Positions 21,517 to 33,293 of a stretch of 64,000 nucleotides of DNA are shown here, in pieces; within the stretch, counting starts at the first letter, position 1; every line of letters begins with the position of its first letter. The notes below the pieces were generated by a model that saw only the letters and a list, made by a program, of their open reading frames with translations, was not told the origin of the DNA and ran no database searches. The stretch is from Sporopachydermia quercuum (taxonomy: Eukaryota > Ascomycota > Sporopachydermiomycetes > Sporopachydermiales > Sporopachydermiaceae): the NCBI GenBank assembly GCA_001599295.1, contig BCGN01000004.1, forward strand, positions 868,346-932,345, in the 5' to 3' direction. Both the position numbers and the translations under genes were made by a program.

Positions 21517-22107
21517 TCATGTTAAAACTGTTGTGGCAGTGGCACTAACATTAGATTGAGGTGTTTCCTCAACAGATTCTATTTTCTCTTTAACATCAAC
21601 ACCGCTCAAAACGTATTGTGCAGCTAGTGGTATCATGATGCGGATAATATTCGAATCTGCGATATCATCAACTTCCTCCTTATTCTTAATTTCTTTCGTC
21701 ATCACTTCATGCTCCGCAAATCCCAATGCCAGTTCAGAATCATCTAGAAACTCCTCGAAATCATACTCCATACCTTGTAACACTGCAAACTTGATAAAAG
21801 ATTCTGAATGAATAATCTTTTTCTCTTCCAATTGGTCCAATAAAGGAAATATGCTTTCTCTTCTTCGTCGCTCGAGAACAAGGATTTCATAGAGCCGATC
21901 ATGCATCATTGATGAGTATGTTGGTAAAGAAGAGCCAGTTAATGAATTTCCATGCGCAACTTTTTCCCTGACATCTTTCACACCTTTGAACATATGTATA
22001 TTGTAATCTAACTGATAATCATATACTTTGCTCAAAGCTTCTCTAGCCTCATCAGTAAGATTATCGAGAGATACCTGGGACAACTTAGAGACGTCAATTC
22101 TTTCCAT
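21517..22107 (-). CDS. Unrecognised 196-residue acidic helical protein
   Basis: I do not recognise this protein. It starts at an ATG at 22107 and converges on GAD1. It looks largely alpha-helical: a heptad-rich stretch around LYEILVLERRRRESIFPLLDQL, then an acidic segment (YDFEEFLDDSELALGF) and a C-terminal tail rich in Glu, Ser and Thr. There is no signal peptide, membrane segment or metal-binding pattern. The length, ATG start, absence of low complexity and position in a gene-sized slot suggest a genuine fast-evolving gene, perhaps a small subunit of a larger complex. That last point is speculation. Confidence 0.7.
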   Translation of the reverse strand: MERIDVSKLSQVSLDNLTDEAREALSKVYDYQLDYNIHMFKGVKDVREKVAHGNSLTGSSLPTYSSMMHDRLYEILVLERRRRESIFPLLDQLEEKKIIHSESFIKFAVLQGMEYDFEEFLDDSELALGFAEHEVMTKEIKNKEEVDDIADSNIIRIMIPLAAQYVLSGVDVKEKIESVEETPQSNVSATATTVLT

Positions 22108-22787
22108 CTTGAATGTATTAATTGTTAATATATATAATGACAGAAAACCAATTCAGTTTCGCTAGGTTGACTCAAGAAGCAAGATACATGGGATCCAGAA
22201 AGCCCGAAACAACTAAAATGTAAAGTGGTCAACTTGTCATCAGTCTAGTGTCAATCAATCAGTTCTAGGTCTTAGACAAGCTGCAACTCAATTGAATTCT
22301 CATAATGGTTTCCAATTCAAACGAGATGTGGCCTCCTAAGATGTTTTTAAGTTTAACATTCTAATGTCAACCTGCATGTCTCACTTTATAATAAAGTTTA
22401 CGACAATACAAGGTCAAGCTTAAACATAATGCCTAAACGTTATTCTCATTCTTATTAAATGATTACATAATCATTTAAACTCTTTGGAAGTATTTCGGAA
22501 AAGATACGAAATAACTACGGACCGAGATAGAGACCTTCTAGTTTTTCACTGTCCGATGGAGAAAAACTAGAATGAGTTTCTCGAATCAAGAATTATGCGA
22601 TTATCAGGTATATCGAGCATTCTGTTTCGAATTGATTTTAGAACTCACATAATCAGAGAGTAGTTAAGCCATAAGAGTAGCTTGTACTGGTATTAAGCTC
22701 ATTATTTGTAAGAGTCCTTTGTTTCGATTCCCATGGGGTTCTGACTTGGATTCAACTCTTAACTCGAATCTCAAAATCAAATCACCA
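22108..22787. promoter_or_regulatory. Divergent intergenic region, unknown protein / ISM1
   Basis: 680 bp that should hold both promoters. The ISM1 frame extends back to 22719 but only to a TTG codon. No other element recognised. Confidence 0.45.
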
Positions 22788-25700
22788 ATGAGTGTTATGC
22801 TCAAACGATCTTATAGATCGGTTGGTGTGGAATCTCTGACTAGCTGTAAATGCTTCAACAATCTATTGGGATACTCGTACAATTGTTCATTATATTCAAC
22901 TAAGGCTTCAAATGACAAAGNTGATCCTCATCAATATGCTCACACGCTGATCTTACCAGAAACAAGTTTCAGCAACCGATCTGATCCCGAAGCTAATAAG
23001 AAATATTTGAAAGACATTTCAGAGGATCTCTATAATTGGCAACAGAAAACTTTGGGCGATAAAGAGCTGTTCATTCTTCATGATGGCCCACCATATGCCA
23101 ATGCAAACCTTCATTTGGGTCATGCTTTGAACAAGATCTTAAAAGATATCATCAATAGATTCAAGCTTCTTGATGGTAAGCAGGTGAATTACGTTCCAGG
23201 ATGGGATTGCCATGGGCTTCCTATTGAATTAAAAGCTCTAGAAGCTATTGCAAAAGGTGATGATCCTTCAATTACATTATCAGGGCCTCGTATTCGGTCA
23301 ATTGCTCGTGAGCACGCTCAGCACGCAGTTGATGCTCAAATGAAAGCATTTAAATCATGGGCTGTTATGGGAGATTGGCAGAATGCATATAAAACCTTTA
23401 CTACTGATTATGAGGTCAGACAGCTCAAAGTTTTTCTTACTATGATGAGTCGTGGATTAATTTCCAGGAAACGTAAACCAGTTTATTGGGGATGTGAAAC
23501 GCATACAGCTCTTGCTGAAGGTGAATTAGAATATAATCCTAAACATAGATCTGTTGCTGCTCATATTATGTTCCCTGCAGTTGAAGTCTCTTCTGAGTTG
23601 GAAGAGGCGATTGAATCTCAAGGTGGTGAAACTTCCAAAGATATAATCAAGAACTTGAAGTTCCTTATTTGGACTACCACTCCTTGGACTCTTGTTGCTA
23701 ATAAAGCTATAGCTATCAACAGACATATCAACTATTCTATACTAAGCACTAAAGAAAATGGCTATGTTGTGTGTGCAGAATCATTAGTGAGTGCTTTACG
23801 CAATCAATCAGAATTCAAAGATAAACCAGATGAGTTGTTGGAAGTAGTCTCTCAAATACCTGGTTCAGCTTTGGTTAAGTCATATTATCATAATCCTCTA
23901 TTGGATGATGATTCGAAATTTCCTGTGCTTGCAGGTTCTCATGTTAGTGATACTGGTGGTACAGGTTTAGTTCATACAGCCCCAGGACATGGTCACGATG
24001 ATTATCTATTGGCATTGAAAACAGGCTTAGAAATTTATTCTCCGGTAGATCAATTTGGTCAATATTCTTCAGAACTACCGGCCAACCTTCAATTCTTACA
24101 AGGTTTGAAAGTTTTAGCTGAAGGGCAAAAACAGTTGATTCCATTATTGGTTGAAAAGAAAATGGTGTTAAAATTACAGAGAAATTATCTACATTCTTAT
24201 CCCTATGATTGGCGTTCAAAGAAACCAATTATTATTAGATCAACACCTCAATGGTTCGCTGATATTGGAAATATTAAACAAACAGCGTCTGATTCATTAG
24301 ATGACGTTAAATTTTTCCCAGAAGCAGGAAAAACAAGATTGTCATCTTTCATCAAAGATAGATCTGAATGGTGTATTTCTCGTCAGAGATACTGGGGTGT
24401 TCCTATTCCTGCTCTTTATCGTAAGGATACCAATGAACCGTTGCTATCNGAAGAATCCGTTGCGCATATAATCAGGCAAATTGAGAAATTTAGTACCGAT
24501 GCTTGGTTTGAACCAGAAGATGATGTTTCTCGATGGTTGCCGCCAGATCTAGCATCTCAGGGGACATCCTTCTATAAAGGAACTGAAACAATGGACGTAT
24601 GGTTTGATAGTGGTACCAGTTGGACAATGATTAAAGAAAAATCGTTTGCTAATAGAAAGCAGAATGCCCCAATTGCAGATGTGTATTTGGAAGGTTCTGA
24701 TCAACATAGAGGTTGGTTTCAGTCGTCATTACTTACTAAAATTGCTACCAGTGATCCTGATACTGATGCAAAGGCACCTTTTGGTACTGTTATAACTCAT
24801 GGTTTTACACTTGATGAGAAGGGAAGAAAAATGTCTAAATCTTTAGGAAATGTAATTGTTCCAGACTCAATTATCTTTGGTGAGAAAAACAAATTCAAGC
24901 CTCTAGGTGTTGACGGTTTACGCCTTTGGGTGGCTTATTCCGACTACACCGGAGATGTAACNGTTGGTAAAGGAGTTTTAGATAATGTAAGAGGTACTCT
25001 ACAAAAGCTTAGAGTTACTTTTAGATATATATTGGGTCTTTTGCGTGATTACGACAACGTGGAGGTTCCCTACAATGAATTGCCTCCGTTAGAAAGATAT
25101 GTTCTGTCGAAGCTAACAGAATTCAACAGATCCATTTATAGTCACTATACACAGTATAATTACAACAGAATCATTCAAGAACTCAACAAACATATGAATA
25201 CTGAGCTTTCAGCTACATATTTTGCTATCATTAAGGATAGCGTTTATGCTGATGGACTTTCTTCGCATAAAAGGAGATCAATCCAAACAGTTCTGAAACA
25301 GGTTTTCCAAGTTTATGTTAAGAACCTCGCACCTATTGTGCCTTTGATTACTCAGGACGCTTGGACACATGCACCGGATTTCATCAGAAAGGGTGCGAAG
25401 ACGGTTTATGAGACTGGTTGGCAATCAATCCCAGACCAGTATGTTGATAAGGAACTCGTTGATAAGTTTGAGAAGATCTGGAAACTAAAAGCTGAAGTTC
25501 AGCTGCTTATGGAGAAAGCTAGAAAACAGGATAAGTATGTAGTGTGACGATTTTTATGGAAGTAATGATACCAGAGAAGGAACCAATGTTGATGGAAGGA
25601 GCATTGAATGTTGAATTGTATGAAGAATATTAACAAATTTATTATTTTAGACGCGTTGGGAGCTCGTTAGAGTGTGATGTTATTATCCAAACAGCTGATG

Positions 25701-26148
25701 ACTCAGCTATAGGAAAACTATTGATTGCTCATGGTAAGTTCACTATATTAAGATCTCTTTTGGTTTTCCTCTTGTTGTACGAGATATAATGATTGAAGGA
25801 CAGGCATTTGTATATTCATGCAAGCATCCCAGGAATCTGAAATTATGGCAACTGTATNCAGTTTATAATTGCTGTTCATATAAGTTGTTTCTTCTATCGT
25901 TCATTACTAACAAACAATTAGCTGCTGACATAGCTGATTATTTCATTTGCTCTAGTGTTTCATTAAAACCGGAAGAAAAAGATTTTGATTGGAGCTATCA
26001 AAATTCTGTCGTCATTGGCAATGATATTTGTGAAGTCAAAGTTGTTCCAGCATCTCATCATAAATGTCCTCGTTGCTGGAAATACACAGCAGAAACTGAA
26101 AATGACTTATGCAATAGGTGTGAAGATGTTGTCAAATCATTAGTTTGA
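22788..26148 (+). CDS. ISM1: Mitochondrial isoleucyl-tRNA synthetase (three exons)
   Basis: Exons at 22788-25534, 25651-25733 and 25922-26148 give 1018 residues (yeast Ism1: 1002). A second in-frame ATG lies at 22797. The N terminus is rich in Arg, Ser and Lys with few acids, like a mitochondrial presequence. It is a class Ia synthetase: HLGH at 109-112, the CP1 editing domain ([10 protein letters not shown]), the [11 protein letters not shown] region, and KMSKS at 681-685. The spliced C terminus reads [11 protein letters not shown] and ends with the CPRCW and CNRC zinc-binding pairs, as in bacterial-type IleRS. Intron 1 has a GTATGT donor and TATTAAC branch site; intron 2 has GTAAGT and TACTAAC. 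Without splicing the zinc domain would be lost. Single Ns lie at 22921, 24450 and 24962. Confidence 0.95.
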
Positions 26149-26316
26149 TATTGATTGATACAGTTTTCATTAGATTATGATCCTTAGTGACCATATCTAA
26201 TCTTGTACATAACTGATTGTAAATAGAAGAAATATAGATATATAATGCGACAAAGAAAAAGATACTATGATATATACATATTTAATTTCAAATGATATCC
26301 AAGAACTATACACTAA

Positions 26317-27218
26317 CTAAATTTTCTTGTCATCATCTCCAAGATTGATCCTTCTGATTGGTTTACGTTTAACTGATTGTTGTAGGTCAGCATTGATTTC
26401 ACCTCTGTTTGGGCTCCCGCCTTTGATCAGACTTGCAATAGATTTTAACCCCCTGAACGAAGGAGCAATGAAAACGCGTGCAAACCAAGGCATTAGGGTT
26501 ATCGATATAAACAATCTAAGGGGAAAGGCAGCCTGAAATGTGAGAAGTTAGTTTTGTTCTTGTTCATTTGCTTTGGAGTACTATACCTCTGATAACAAGT
26601 ACTATTTGAGAATGAGCCTAATAACAATACTTACCTTAACAATGGCATACGAAGCAGCACCTGTTAAAACAAGCTTGCTTTTATCTTCTACGCCAGCTTC
26701 CCAACCAAATTGTTGCATCTAAATTTATTTGAAAGCAAAGAGTTAGTCACAATTTTTCTTCTTGTTGAATATGCAGAGCCGCAATATATCGTATTATAAC
26801 AAACACTATCAATACTTACAATACTATCGATAAAAGTAGAGCCTTTTTCAATGAGAAAAGCAGGAATATCCATCGGCATTCCTCCAATTTTATAGAATGT
26901 GTACCATAAACCAATGAATGGTATTATAGCTGTAGATTCATGCAATACTAGAAAAGCCGTAGTGTGCTCTAAAGGTGCATTGGAAAATTTAGAAGCATAA
27001 GATCTCATAAATTTAGGCAACATGTTAGTCGCTCGTTTAGAATATCTAGCTGCTCTTTCATCGACTGGTCTATTCTCACTTCTATTTGATTGCTGTCTTA
27101 TACTATGAACTAAGATCCCTGATCTTAGTCTGGGTACATTCAAAGCACCAATTGGGCTTGCAACATGATAGCCCAACGGTCTTAAACCATTCCTTGAAAA
27201 ATGAAAACTACTTAGCAT
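26317..27218 (-). CDS. DUF1279/FAM210-like mitochondrial membrane protein (three exons)
   Basis: Exons, in minus-strand order, at 27218-26820, 26718-26635 and 26532-26317 give 232 residues. Both introns are phase 0 with GTAAGT donors. The start is the ATG at 27218; the frame extends nine bases further only to a TTG. The Arg/Ser-rich first 70 residues look like a mitochondrial presequence. The core runs EHTTAFLVLHESTAIIPF, then IGLWYTFYKIGG and, after splicing, a segment with TGAASYAIVKAAFPLRLF, giving two hydrophobic regions. This resembles the DUF1279 family that includes yeast Mrx11 and Nat2 and animal FAM210 proteins, implicated in mitochondrial translation. The family call is by eye. It shares a divergent promoter with SSN3. 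Confidence 0.6.
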
Positions 27219-27809
27219 TTTGCTCAATATAACAGCTTGACTGATAATTATTTGTTATGTTTGACCTTAGCGCTTCCCTCTATAAATCAAATAGCTATCA
27301 GAGTTGGTTCTAATCAGCCTGGATCAAAGCGATATACTCATCAACCTATAGTATTATCAGATATATGATTGAACATCAGCTATCAGTTGATACAAGCTCA
27401 AACTTTTAATCAGATCAACCAAACCATTCAATCTGTTAAATATCCTGGAGTTTCTAAAAAGTCTTCCGAAGCTGAATTATCATTCAGTTTCTTTATTCAA
27501 AGTATCATTAATTGAAGAAAGTTCCTTCTTTACATCATAGCAAAAGGCGGAATCTATACAACGTTTGTTCGGAGACTTTATTGCACTACTTTAATATCGT
27601 TTCCGTAATTATGCTTTGATCTCAAATTGGTTATCTTAAATGTGAATGGATTGTATCGGCTGAATTCCTACTAGATGCTTTGATTTAGTATTTGATCTAT
27701 CGTATGTCTCAGACGGAAGAGATCCTTTTTCAATGTCATACATAAGCTTGAGAGTTACAGAAGCTGTAAACAAGTTAGTCTGAGTGATTGATCAGTAAAC
27801 ATACTTGAG
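27219..27809. promoter_or_regulatory. Divergent intergenic region, DUF1279 gene / SSN3
   Basis: 591 bp that should hold both promoters. I recognise no specific element or RNA gene. Confidence 0.45.
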
Positions 27810-29568
27810 ATGATTGCTGGTAGCAATACATTCAGTATAGAGCCTTACAGGACTCGAAAAGATAGAAGTAGAGTATCAGTCCTAGATAAATATGAGATTC
27901 TGGGTTATATTGCAGCAGGAACTTATGGAAGGTATGGTTGTATTGACAGTCAAACATGACTGGAAAAATTCCATAAATTAAAGAGAATTGGAGAAATTTA
28001 CTAACTGATTGTTCTTCCACCTAGAGTGTATAAAGCTAAGTCAAGGGACAAGTATGCAACCAGTATTACGAACAATGAACAGTGGTTGCACTTTGAGTTG
28101 AAACCATCTGCATAGAATTCGAAAATCGAAGTCCAGCTGTCAGACTAACAAATGTTAAATAGAAACAACAAAGCGTTATATGCTATCAAAAAATTCAAAG
28201 GAGATAAAGAAGGAGAGATTCTTCACTATACTGGCATCTCTCAGTCAGCATGTAGAGAGATGGCTGTATGTATTACAATACTACAATTTGTTATTACAGT
28301 AAATCCCTGAGAAGAGGGAACAATCTTGTTACAAATTTTTGAAACTAACAGAGTATTAATCAACAACTAGTTATGTAGAGAGCTAGATCATAGAAACATA
28401 ACAAAGCTAGTGGAGAATATACTAGAGAATAAATGCATTTACATGGTTTTTGAGTTTGCAGAACATGATTTACTGGTATGTTGAATTGTTCAGTTACTCT
28501 AGTTGGGAGGCTATTGAGAAATAATTCGAGGATCTTTTTTTCCTTCAGTTTCCGGAGATATTGTTGTATTAACTATCTATAGCAAATTATTCATTTTCAT
28601 TCACATCCTGATAGGAAACCGATTCCTGGTTCTATATTCAAATCAATAATATGGCAAATATTAAACGGGGTCTCATACCTTCATCAAAACTGGATATTCC
28701 ATCGCGATTTGAAGCCTGCTAATATTATGGTAACAAATGACGGAGTGGTGAAAATTGGAGATTTGGGTCTAGCACGGTTATTCAGTTCACCTTTACAATC
28801 TTTATACTCTGGTGACAAAGTAGTAGTGACAATTTGGTATAGAGCACCTGAACTATTACTTGGAGGTCATCATTATACGCCAGCTATTGATTTATGGGCA
28901 GTTGGATGTATATTGGCTGAATTACTTGCTCTAAGACCTATATTCAAAGGTGAGGAAGCTAAGCTCGACAACAAAAAAAACGATCCATTTCAAAGGAATC
29001 AAATGCAGAAAATTGTTGAGATTCTTGGAATGCCCAATAAATCAGTATGGCCAAGCTTACCTAGATATCCAGAGTTTCATAATTTACAAACTTTGAAGGC
29101 TTATCCCTATAGTTTGGAAACATGGTTTAAATCCGTTGGTGGTAGAAATCAGAATAAGTATAATTTGCTTTCTGCTCTACTGACATATGATCCGACTAAA
29201 CGGATTACTGCTGCCGATGCTTTGCTTCATCCATATTTTAGAGAGGACTCACCTGTTACAGATAAGTAAGTTATTTCAGTATTTAAGTTCCCTGAAGCTA
29301 TGATCAGAAATTTTCTCAACATCTATGTTGTATTATTGTCGATTGATTGACTGATTGATTGAAAGCTGAAGGATCACCTTATTTGTATTTGATTTCTAAG
29401 TCTGTGTAACTAACATGTTTTACTTGAAGTGTTTTTGAGGGTCAGAAGTACGAATATCCAGCAAGAAGGATATCCAATGAAGATAACAATATAATATCAT
29501 CGGTTTCAGGAACAAAACGGTCGAGCAACATAGACGATTCTTTTCGCTTGAGGAAAAAGGTCAAGTAG
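27810..29568 (+). CDS. SSN3: Mediator CDK8-module cyclin-dependent kinase (six exons)
   Basis: Exons at 27810-27931, 28025-28051 (27 nt), 28163-28265, 28371-28475, 28583-29265 and 29430-29568 give 392 residues. All phases join. The product is CDK8/Srb10: glycine loop AAGTYGRVYKA, catalytic Lys in YAIKKF (about residue 59), the CDK8-specific SACREMALCREL helix at about 78-89, FHRDLKPAN with HRD at 159-161, DLG at 179-181 (CDK8 has DMG), and the long [18 protein letters not shown] and [10 protein letters not shown] stretches. The tail reads [15 protein letters not shown], as in CDK8. With cyclin C it phosphorylates RNA polymerase II and transcription factors. Most donors are GTATGN; intron 5 uses an AAG acceptor. 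Confidence 0.93.
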
Positions 29569-30624
29569 AAATGACCACTGATATTTTGTGCATATTTCAA
29601 ATCTAAACACAGCTATGGGGCATGATTCTATCGAGACTACATTTCGTAATGTTGGAAGGCGGAAACAGACCTGAGAAAATGATAATTGAAAGGAATAATT
29701 TTAACAGTTTGAGAGAATGAGAGGATGTGTTACTACTCCCCCTAATATCCTTAGGATTCAGCCTCTAGTTCTTTCATATAGTCATTTAGTACTAGTAGCC
29801 AATAGAATCTCACTACTGGCTTACCTTATGCTCTTTCCGCCACCAGTCAACGAACGAACTCAAATAATTTGAATAAAGTAATTCCTACAACTGTCTTAAA
29901 CAATACATATTTTACTAGCTATAATTTCTCTTAATATTCTTTCCTTCTTTCAAATTCACTTGCTTGTCTATCATATGTTCTTCCCTTCCCATCAATTCAT
30001 GTCTCATGTCCCATTCCTTTTACTTGTCCTGTCTCTGTTCCTGTCCCATTTCCCATACACACATCCAAACTTGAAAATCCGTACAGTGTATATTAGTTTC
30101 ATAGCCCGAAGACTTTTTATTTCATAATATTAATTATCTTTCGTGATTAGTTGTTGATCTATTTTCAATGCTGCTGAGTTTATATAGGATTAATATCAAC
30201 GTATCTTTTTTCTTTCCCTTGCAACAGAATTCTTGACTGAATAAGTTTAGTGAATGCAAGTAGCACGGTAATTCCCATAAGTTGAATTAGTTTCTCTCTC
30301 ATTTGAATTTTGAGTCGCAAGTTCACTGATTGACTGATTGTTCGATTCTGCTTTATATATATATCTTAACTGAGCTCAACAAACTCGTCTATCCTGTGAG
30401 GTTGCTATGAAATCAATGAAATCAGGAGTATCTGAGTAAAGGCTTAAATCAGCTAAGAAAAGGTAGAAAACAGGAGAAAGATCTCGATAAGATAATAGAA
30501 AAGATATGGAAACAGATAGAAAGACTTATGGTATTGTCAGTAAGTTTCGTCCTTATGAAGGTTCGTCAGAGTGAAAGGCTAGAAAAGAGAAGTAAAAGAA
30601 ACCAGAAGACGATAGTGGTGTAAT
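29569..30624. other. Intergenic region upstream of SUV3
   Basis: About 1.05 kb between genes in the same direction. It includes a C/T-rich stretch at about 29936-30060 on the plus strand. No coding region or RNA gene seen. A GTAAGT-like site at about 30539 has no obvious partner acceptor with a branch site, so I do not model a 5' intron. Confidence 0.45.
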
Positions 30625-32967
30625 ATGTTCGTTGCAAAACAAAGCTGTGAAACAGCATTTTGCGCAAGACAAAATGTTGCTATTCCGAGGCATCTCATTA
30701 ATAGGAGATATTTGAGCTTTACGTTTTCTAGAAATGGTAGTTTTTCTTCGATGAGAGATATTTTTCGTAATACTACGTCGAATAAAAGAAAACGTTTATC
30801 TCAGGAAATCAATAATGAATGGGCAACTAAAAATGCATCTCATATACTAAAGATTAGTAAACCACAAGGCAAAAGCGTAAATGGCAACCTTTATCATTCA
30901 AATCAAGAATACCTTGATAAGACATTGAAGGCAGCCTTCATAAGACTTAGTACCTCTTCCATTTTCACATCAGATAAGTACTTATCCGTTATCAGAGGAT
31001 TCACTATTACAAGAGAAGATATGTTAGACTGTCGAAAATTCTTTCGACAAAAAATTATCCACCAACTTAAGCAAGAAAACGATTTGTGTTCTGTCCTCGA
31101 AGATGTATACTTGAACCCTCCACAATCAATGGTTGGGAAAATGTTCTTTTTGGCTTGCAATGGTAAAACTCCAGAGAGTATTAAAAAAGCTTTCAATCTT
31201 AACACCACAGAAGATGAGGAAGATTTCATTCTAGAACGATCATTTATAGAATTTTTAGCTTCAACATTAGCAAAGAAACAAGCAATGAAGCCATCTTTAT
31301 TAGATATCACACATCCAGCTGAATGGTTCCCAGAAGCAAGGAAAATGAATAGAAAAATATACATGCATGTTGGACCAACTAATAGTGGAAAAACATATAA
31401 TGCCTTACAGAAATTGAAAAATTCATCAAGTGGGGTTTATGCTGGTCCTTTGAGACTTTTGGCAAGAGAAATTTATGATAGATTTCATTCACAAAATGTG
31501 AGATGTAATTTAGTCACTGGAGAAGAAATGATTGATGATTTAGATCAATTTGGTAATAGAGCAAAACTTTCTAGTTGCACGGTAGAAATGGTGGATCTTG
31601 ATACGCCAATAGACGTGGCAGTTATCGATGAGATTCAGATGATTGATAGTAGAGACAGAGGTTCAGCCTGGACAACCTCCTTCTTAGGAGTCCAGGCAAA
31701 AGAGGTTCATTTATGTGGAGAAGAAAGTACAGTACCTCTTATTACCAAGATCGCTGAAGGTTTAGGAGAAGAAGTAGAAGTTATAAGATATCAACGGTTG
31801 GGTGAATTGAGGGCTGAGAAAACTGCAATCAACGATGATGTGGAGCAATTACAAGAGGGAGATTGTGTCATCGCTTTCTCTAAGAGAAAGATTTTTATGT
31901 TGAAGAAATTAATTGAAAGTCGTTTGAAACTTCCTTGCAGTGTTATTTACGGATCTTTACCTCCAGAGTCAAGGGCTTTACAAGCATATAAATTCAATTC
32001 TGGTAAGAACAAGATCCTTATTGCTTCTGATGCAGTAGGTATGGGTTTGAATTTGAATATCAGGCGAATTGTCTTTAGCGATCATGTTAAATATGATGGA
32101 AAAAGTAACGTGGAGATTTCTGTCTCGCAAGCAAAACAAATTGCTGGACGAGCAGGTAGATTCAGTGTGGCACCAACTGGTGACAGAATGGGCTCCGCTT
32201 CAAAGGGTCAGGCAAAGGTAGGGTTGGTCACAGGTTTTACTGATAAGGTTCTAGGATTTGTTTCTCGATGTTTAGATCATCCTATTGCTCCTTTAACCAG
32301 AGCGGCTTTGTTGCCTCAGGATAGAGTTTTAGTTGACTACACTTTAGATTTGGCTGAGAATGACTCAATCATTAAAGTGCTGAATAACATCAAAGCTAAA
32401 GTAAAACCATCAACTTTATACCATTTGATTGACTTAAAAGATAGAGAAGAGTTAGCAAAGTCACTTACTGAAGTTCAAGATCTTATATTGCCGGAGCAAG
32501 TAAGAGTAATGACAGCTCCAGTTAAAGTTGATAGACTCAGTGATAGTAGAGAATTTTTCCTGAAATTATGTTCATCTCTTGCTAATTCAGAGACAGTTTC
32601 ATTACTTGATATTAATCATCCAGACATGACAAAGTTAACTCATTCTCGGCCTTACAACAGAGATATTTTATTGAAGTTTGAAGATTTGCATAAGTGCATA
32701 TGCTTGTTTCTATGGCTGACTTACAGATACCCAACTACATTTATTGATAGAGAAGGAGCGACAGATTTGAAACATTTATGTGAAAAATGCATTAATGAAG
32801 CAATAGAAGATGCAGGTATTACAATTTTCAAATCTTTCGATAAGCCAAGACGCTCTTCCAAAGCGAAGCATAAAAAGGGCAATCGCGGAACGATGTTTCC
32901 ACAAAATGGACAAGCACCTTATTATCCCAATAATAAACCACGGGACAATCATATACACTCAACCTGA
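30625..32967 (+). CDS. SUV3: Mitochondrial ATP-dependent RNA helicase Suv3
   Basis: A 780-residue DExH/Ski2-like helicase (yeast Suv3: 737), ATG at 30625, no intron. The first 45 residues are basic and Ser/Phe-rich, like a mitochondrial presequence. Helicase motifs: I GPTNSGKT at 250-257, Ia around GPLRLLAREI, II DEIQ at 335-338, then SDAVGMGLNLNIRR, and VI QIAGRAGR at 505-512. The C-terminal Suv3 domain includes CLDHPIAPLTRAALLPQDR. The basic tail (SSKAKHKKGNRGT) is family-variable. With the Dss1 exonuclease it forms the mitochondrial degradosome that unwinds and degrades RNA, including excised introns. Confidence 0.95.
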   Translation: MFVAKQSCETAFCARQNVAIPRHLINRRYLSFTFSRNGSFSSMRDIFRNTTSNKRKRLSQEINNEWATKNASHILKISKPQGKSVNGNLYHSNQEYLDKTLKAAFIRLSTSSIFTSDKYLSVIRGFTITREDMLDCRKFFRQKIIHQLKQENDLCSVLEDVYLNPPQSMVGKMFFLACNGKTPESIKKAFNLNTTEDEEDFILERSFIEFLASTLAKKQAMKPSLLDITHPAEWFPEARKMNRKIYMHVGPTNSGKTYNALQKLKNSSSGVYAGPLRLLAREIYDRFHSQNVRCNLVTGEEMIDDLDQFGNRAKLSSCTVEMVDLDTPIDVAVIDEIQMIDSRDRGSAWTTSFLGVQAKEVHLCGEESTVPLITKIAEGLGEEVEVIRYQRLGELRAEKTAINDDVEQLQEGDCVIAFSKRKIFMLKKLIESRLKLPCSVIYGSLPPESRALQAYKFNSGKNKILIASDAVGMGLNLNIRRIVFSDHVKYDGKSNVEISVSQAKQIAGRAGRFSVAPTGDRMGSASKGQAKVGLVTGFTDKVLGFVSRCLDHPIAPLTRAALLPQDRVLVDYTLDLAENDSIIKVLNNIKAKVKPSTLYHLIDLKDREELAKSLTEVQDLILPEQVRVMTAPVKVDRLSDSREFFLKLCSSLANSETVSLLDINHPDMTKLTHSRPYNRDILLKFEDLHKCICLFLWLTYRYPTTFIDREGATDLKHLCEKCINEAIEDAGITIFKSFDKPRRSSKAKHKKGNRGTMFPQNGQAPYYPNNKPRDNHIHST

Positions 32968-33293
32968 GGGGGCATTCAAAGCATTTTAATGTGTTCAGTT
33001 GATGACTTTTCCTTCAATTACCTCTGGTTCTTATATTACATTCATTATGAAATCTGATGGGTCTTCATCAATATCAACTTCGGAAATATATATCAAAATC
33101 TGCTTTCTGAACTGATAATATATTTACCATTGTATCTCTTGAAGTGTATTGATTGACTTAGATTCAGATGTGTCATCGCATGCTTTGACATTTACTTGTA
33201 AATAAATACTTTAATAAATCATTCAAATGCTATGGATGATCATGTATGTGTGTAGCCTTGAGAAAGTTTCTGATCATCTGTGGTCGAGCCAGT
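32968..33293. other. Convergent 3' intergenic region
   Basis: 326 bp between the stops of SUV3 and the gluconokinase gene. AT-rich, consistent with two overlapping 3' end regions. Nothing else seen. Confidence 0.4.

Noticed and set aside
22715-22738. B-box-like GTTTCGATTCCC near the ISM1 start
   Set aside because: No pairing T stem, and no tRNA body upstream.
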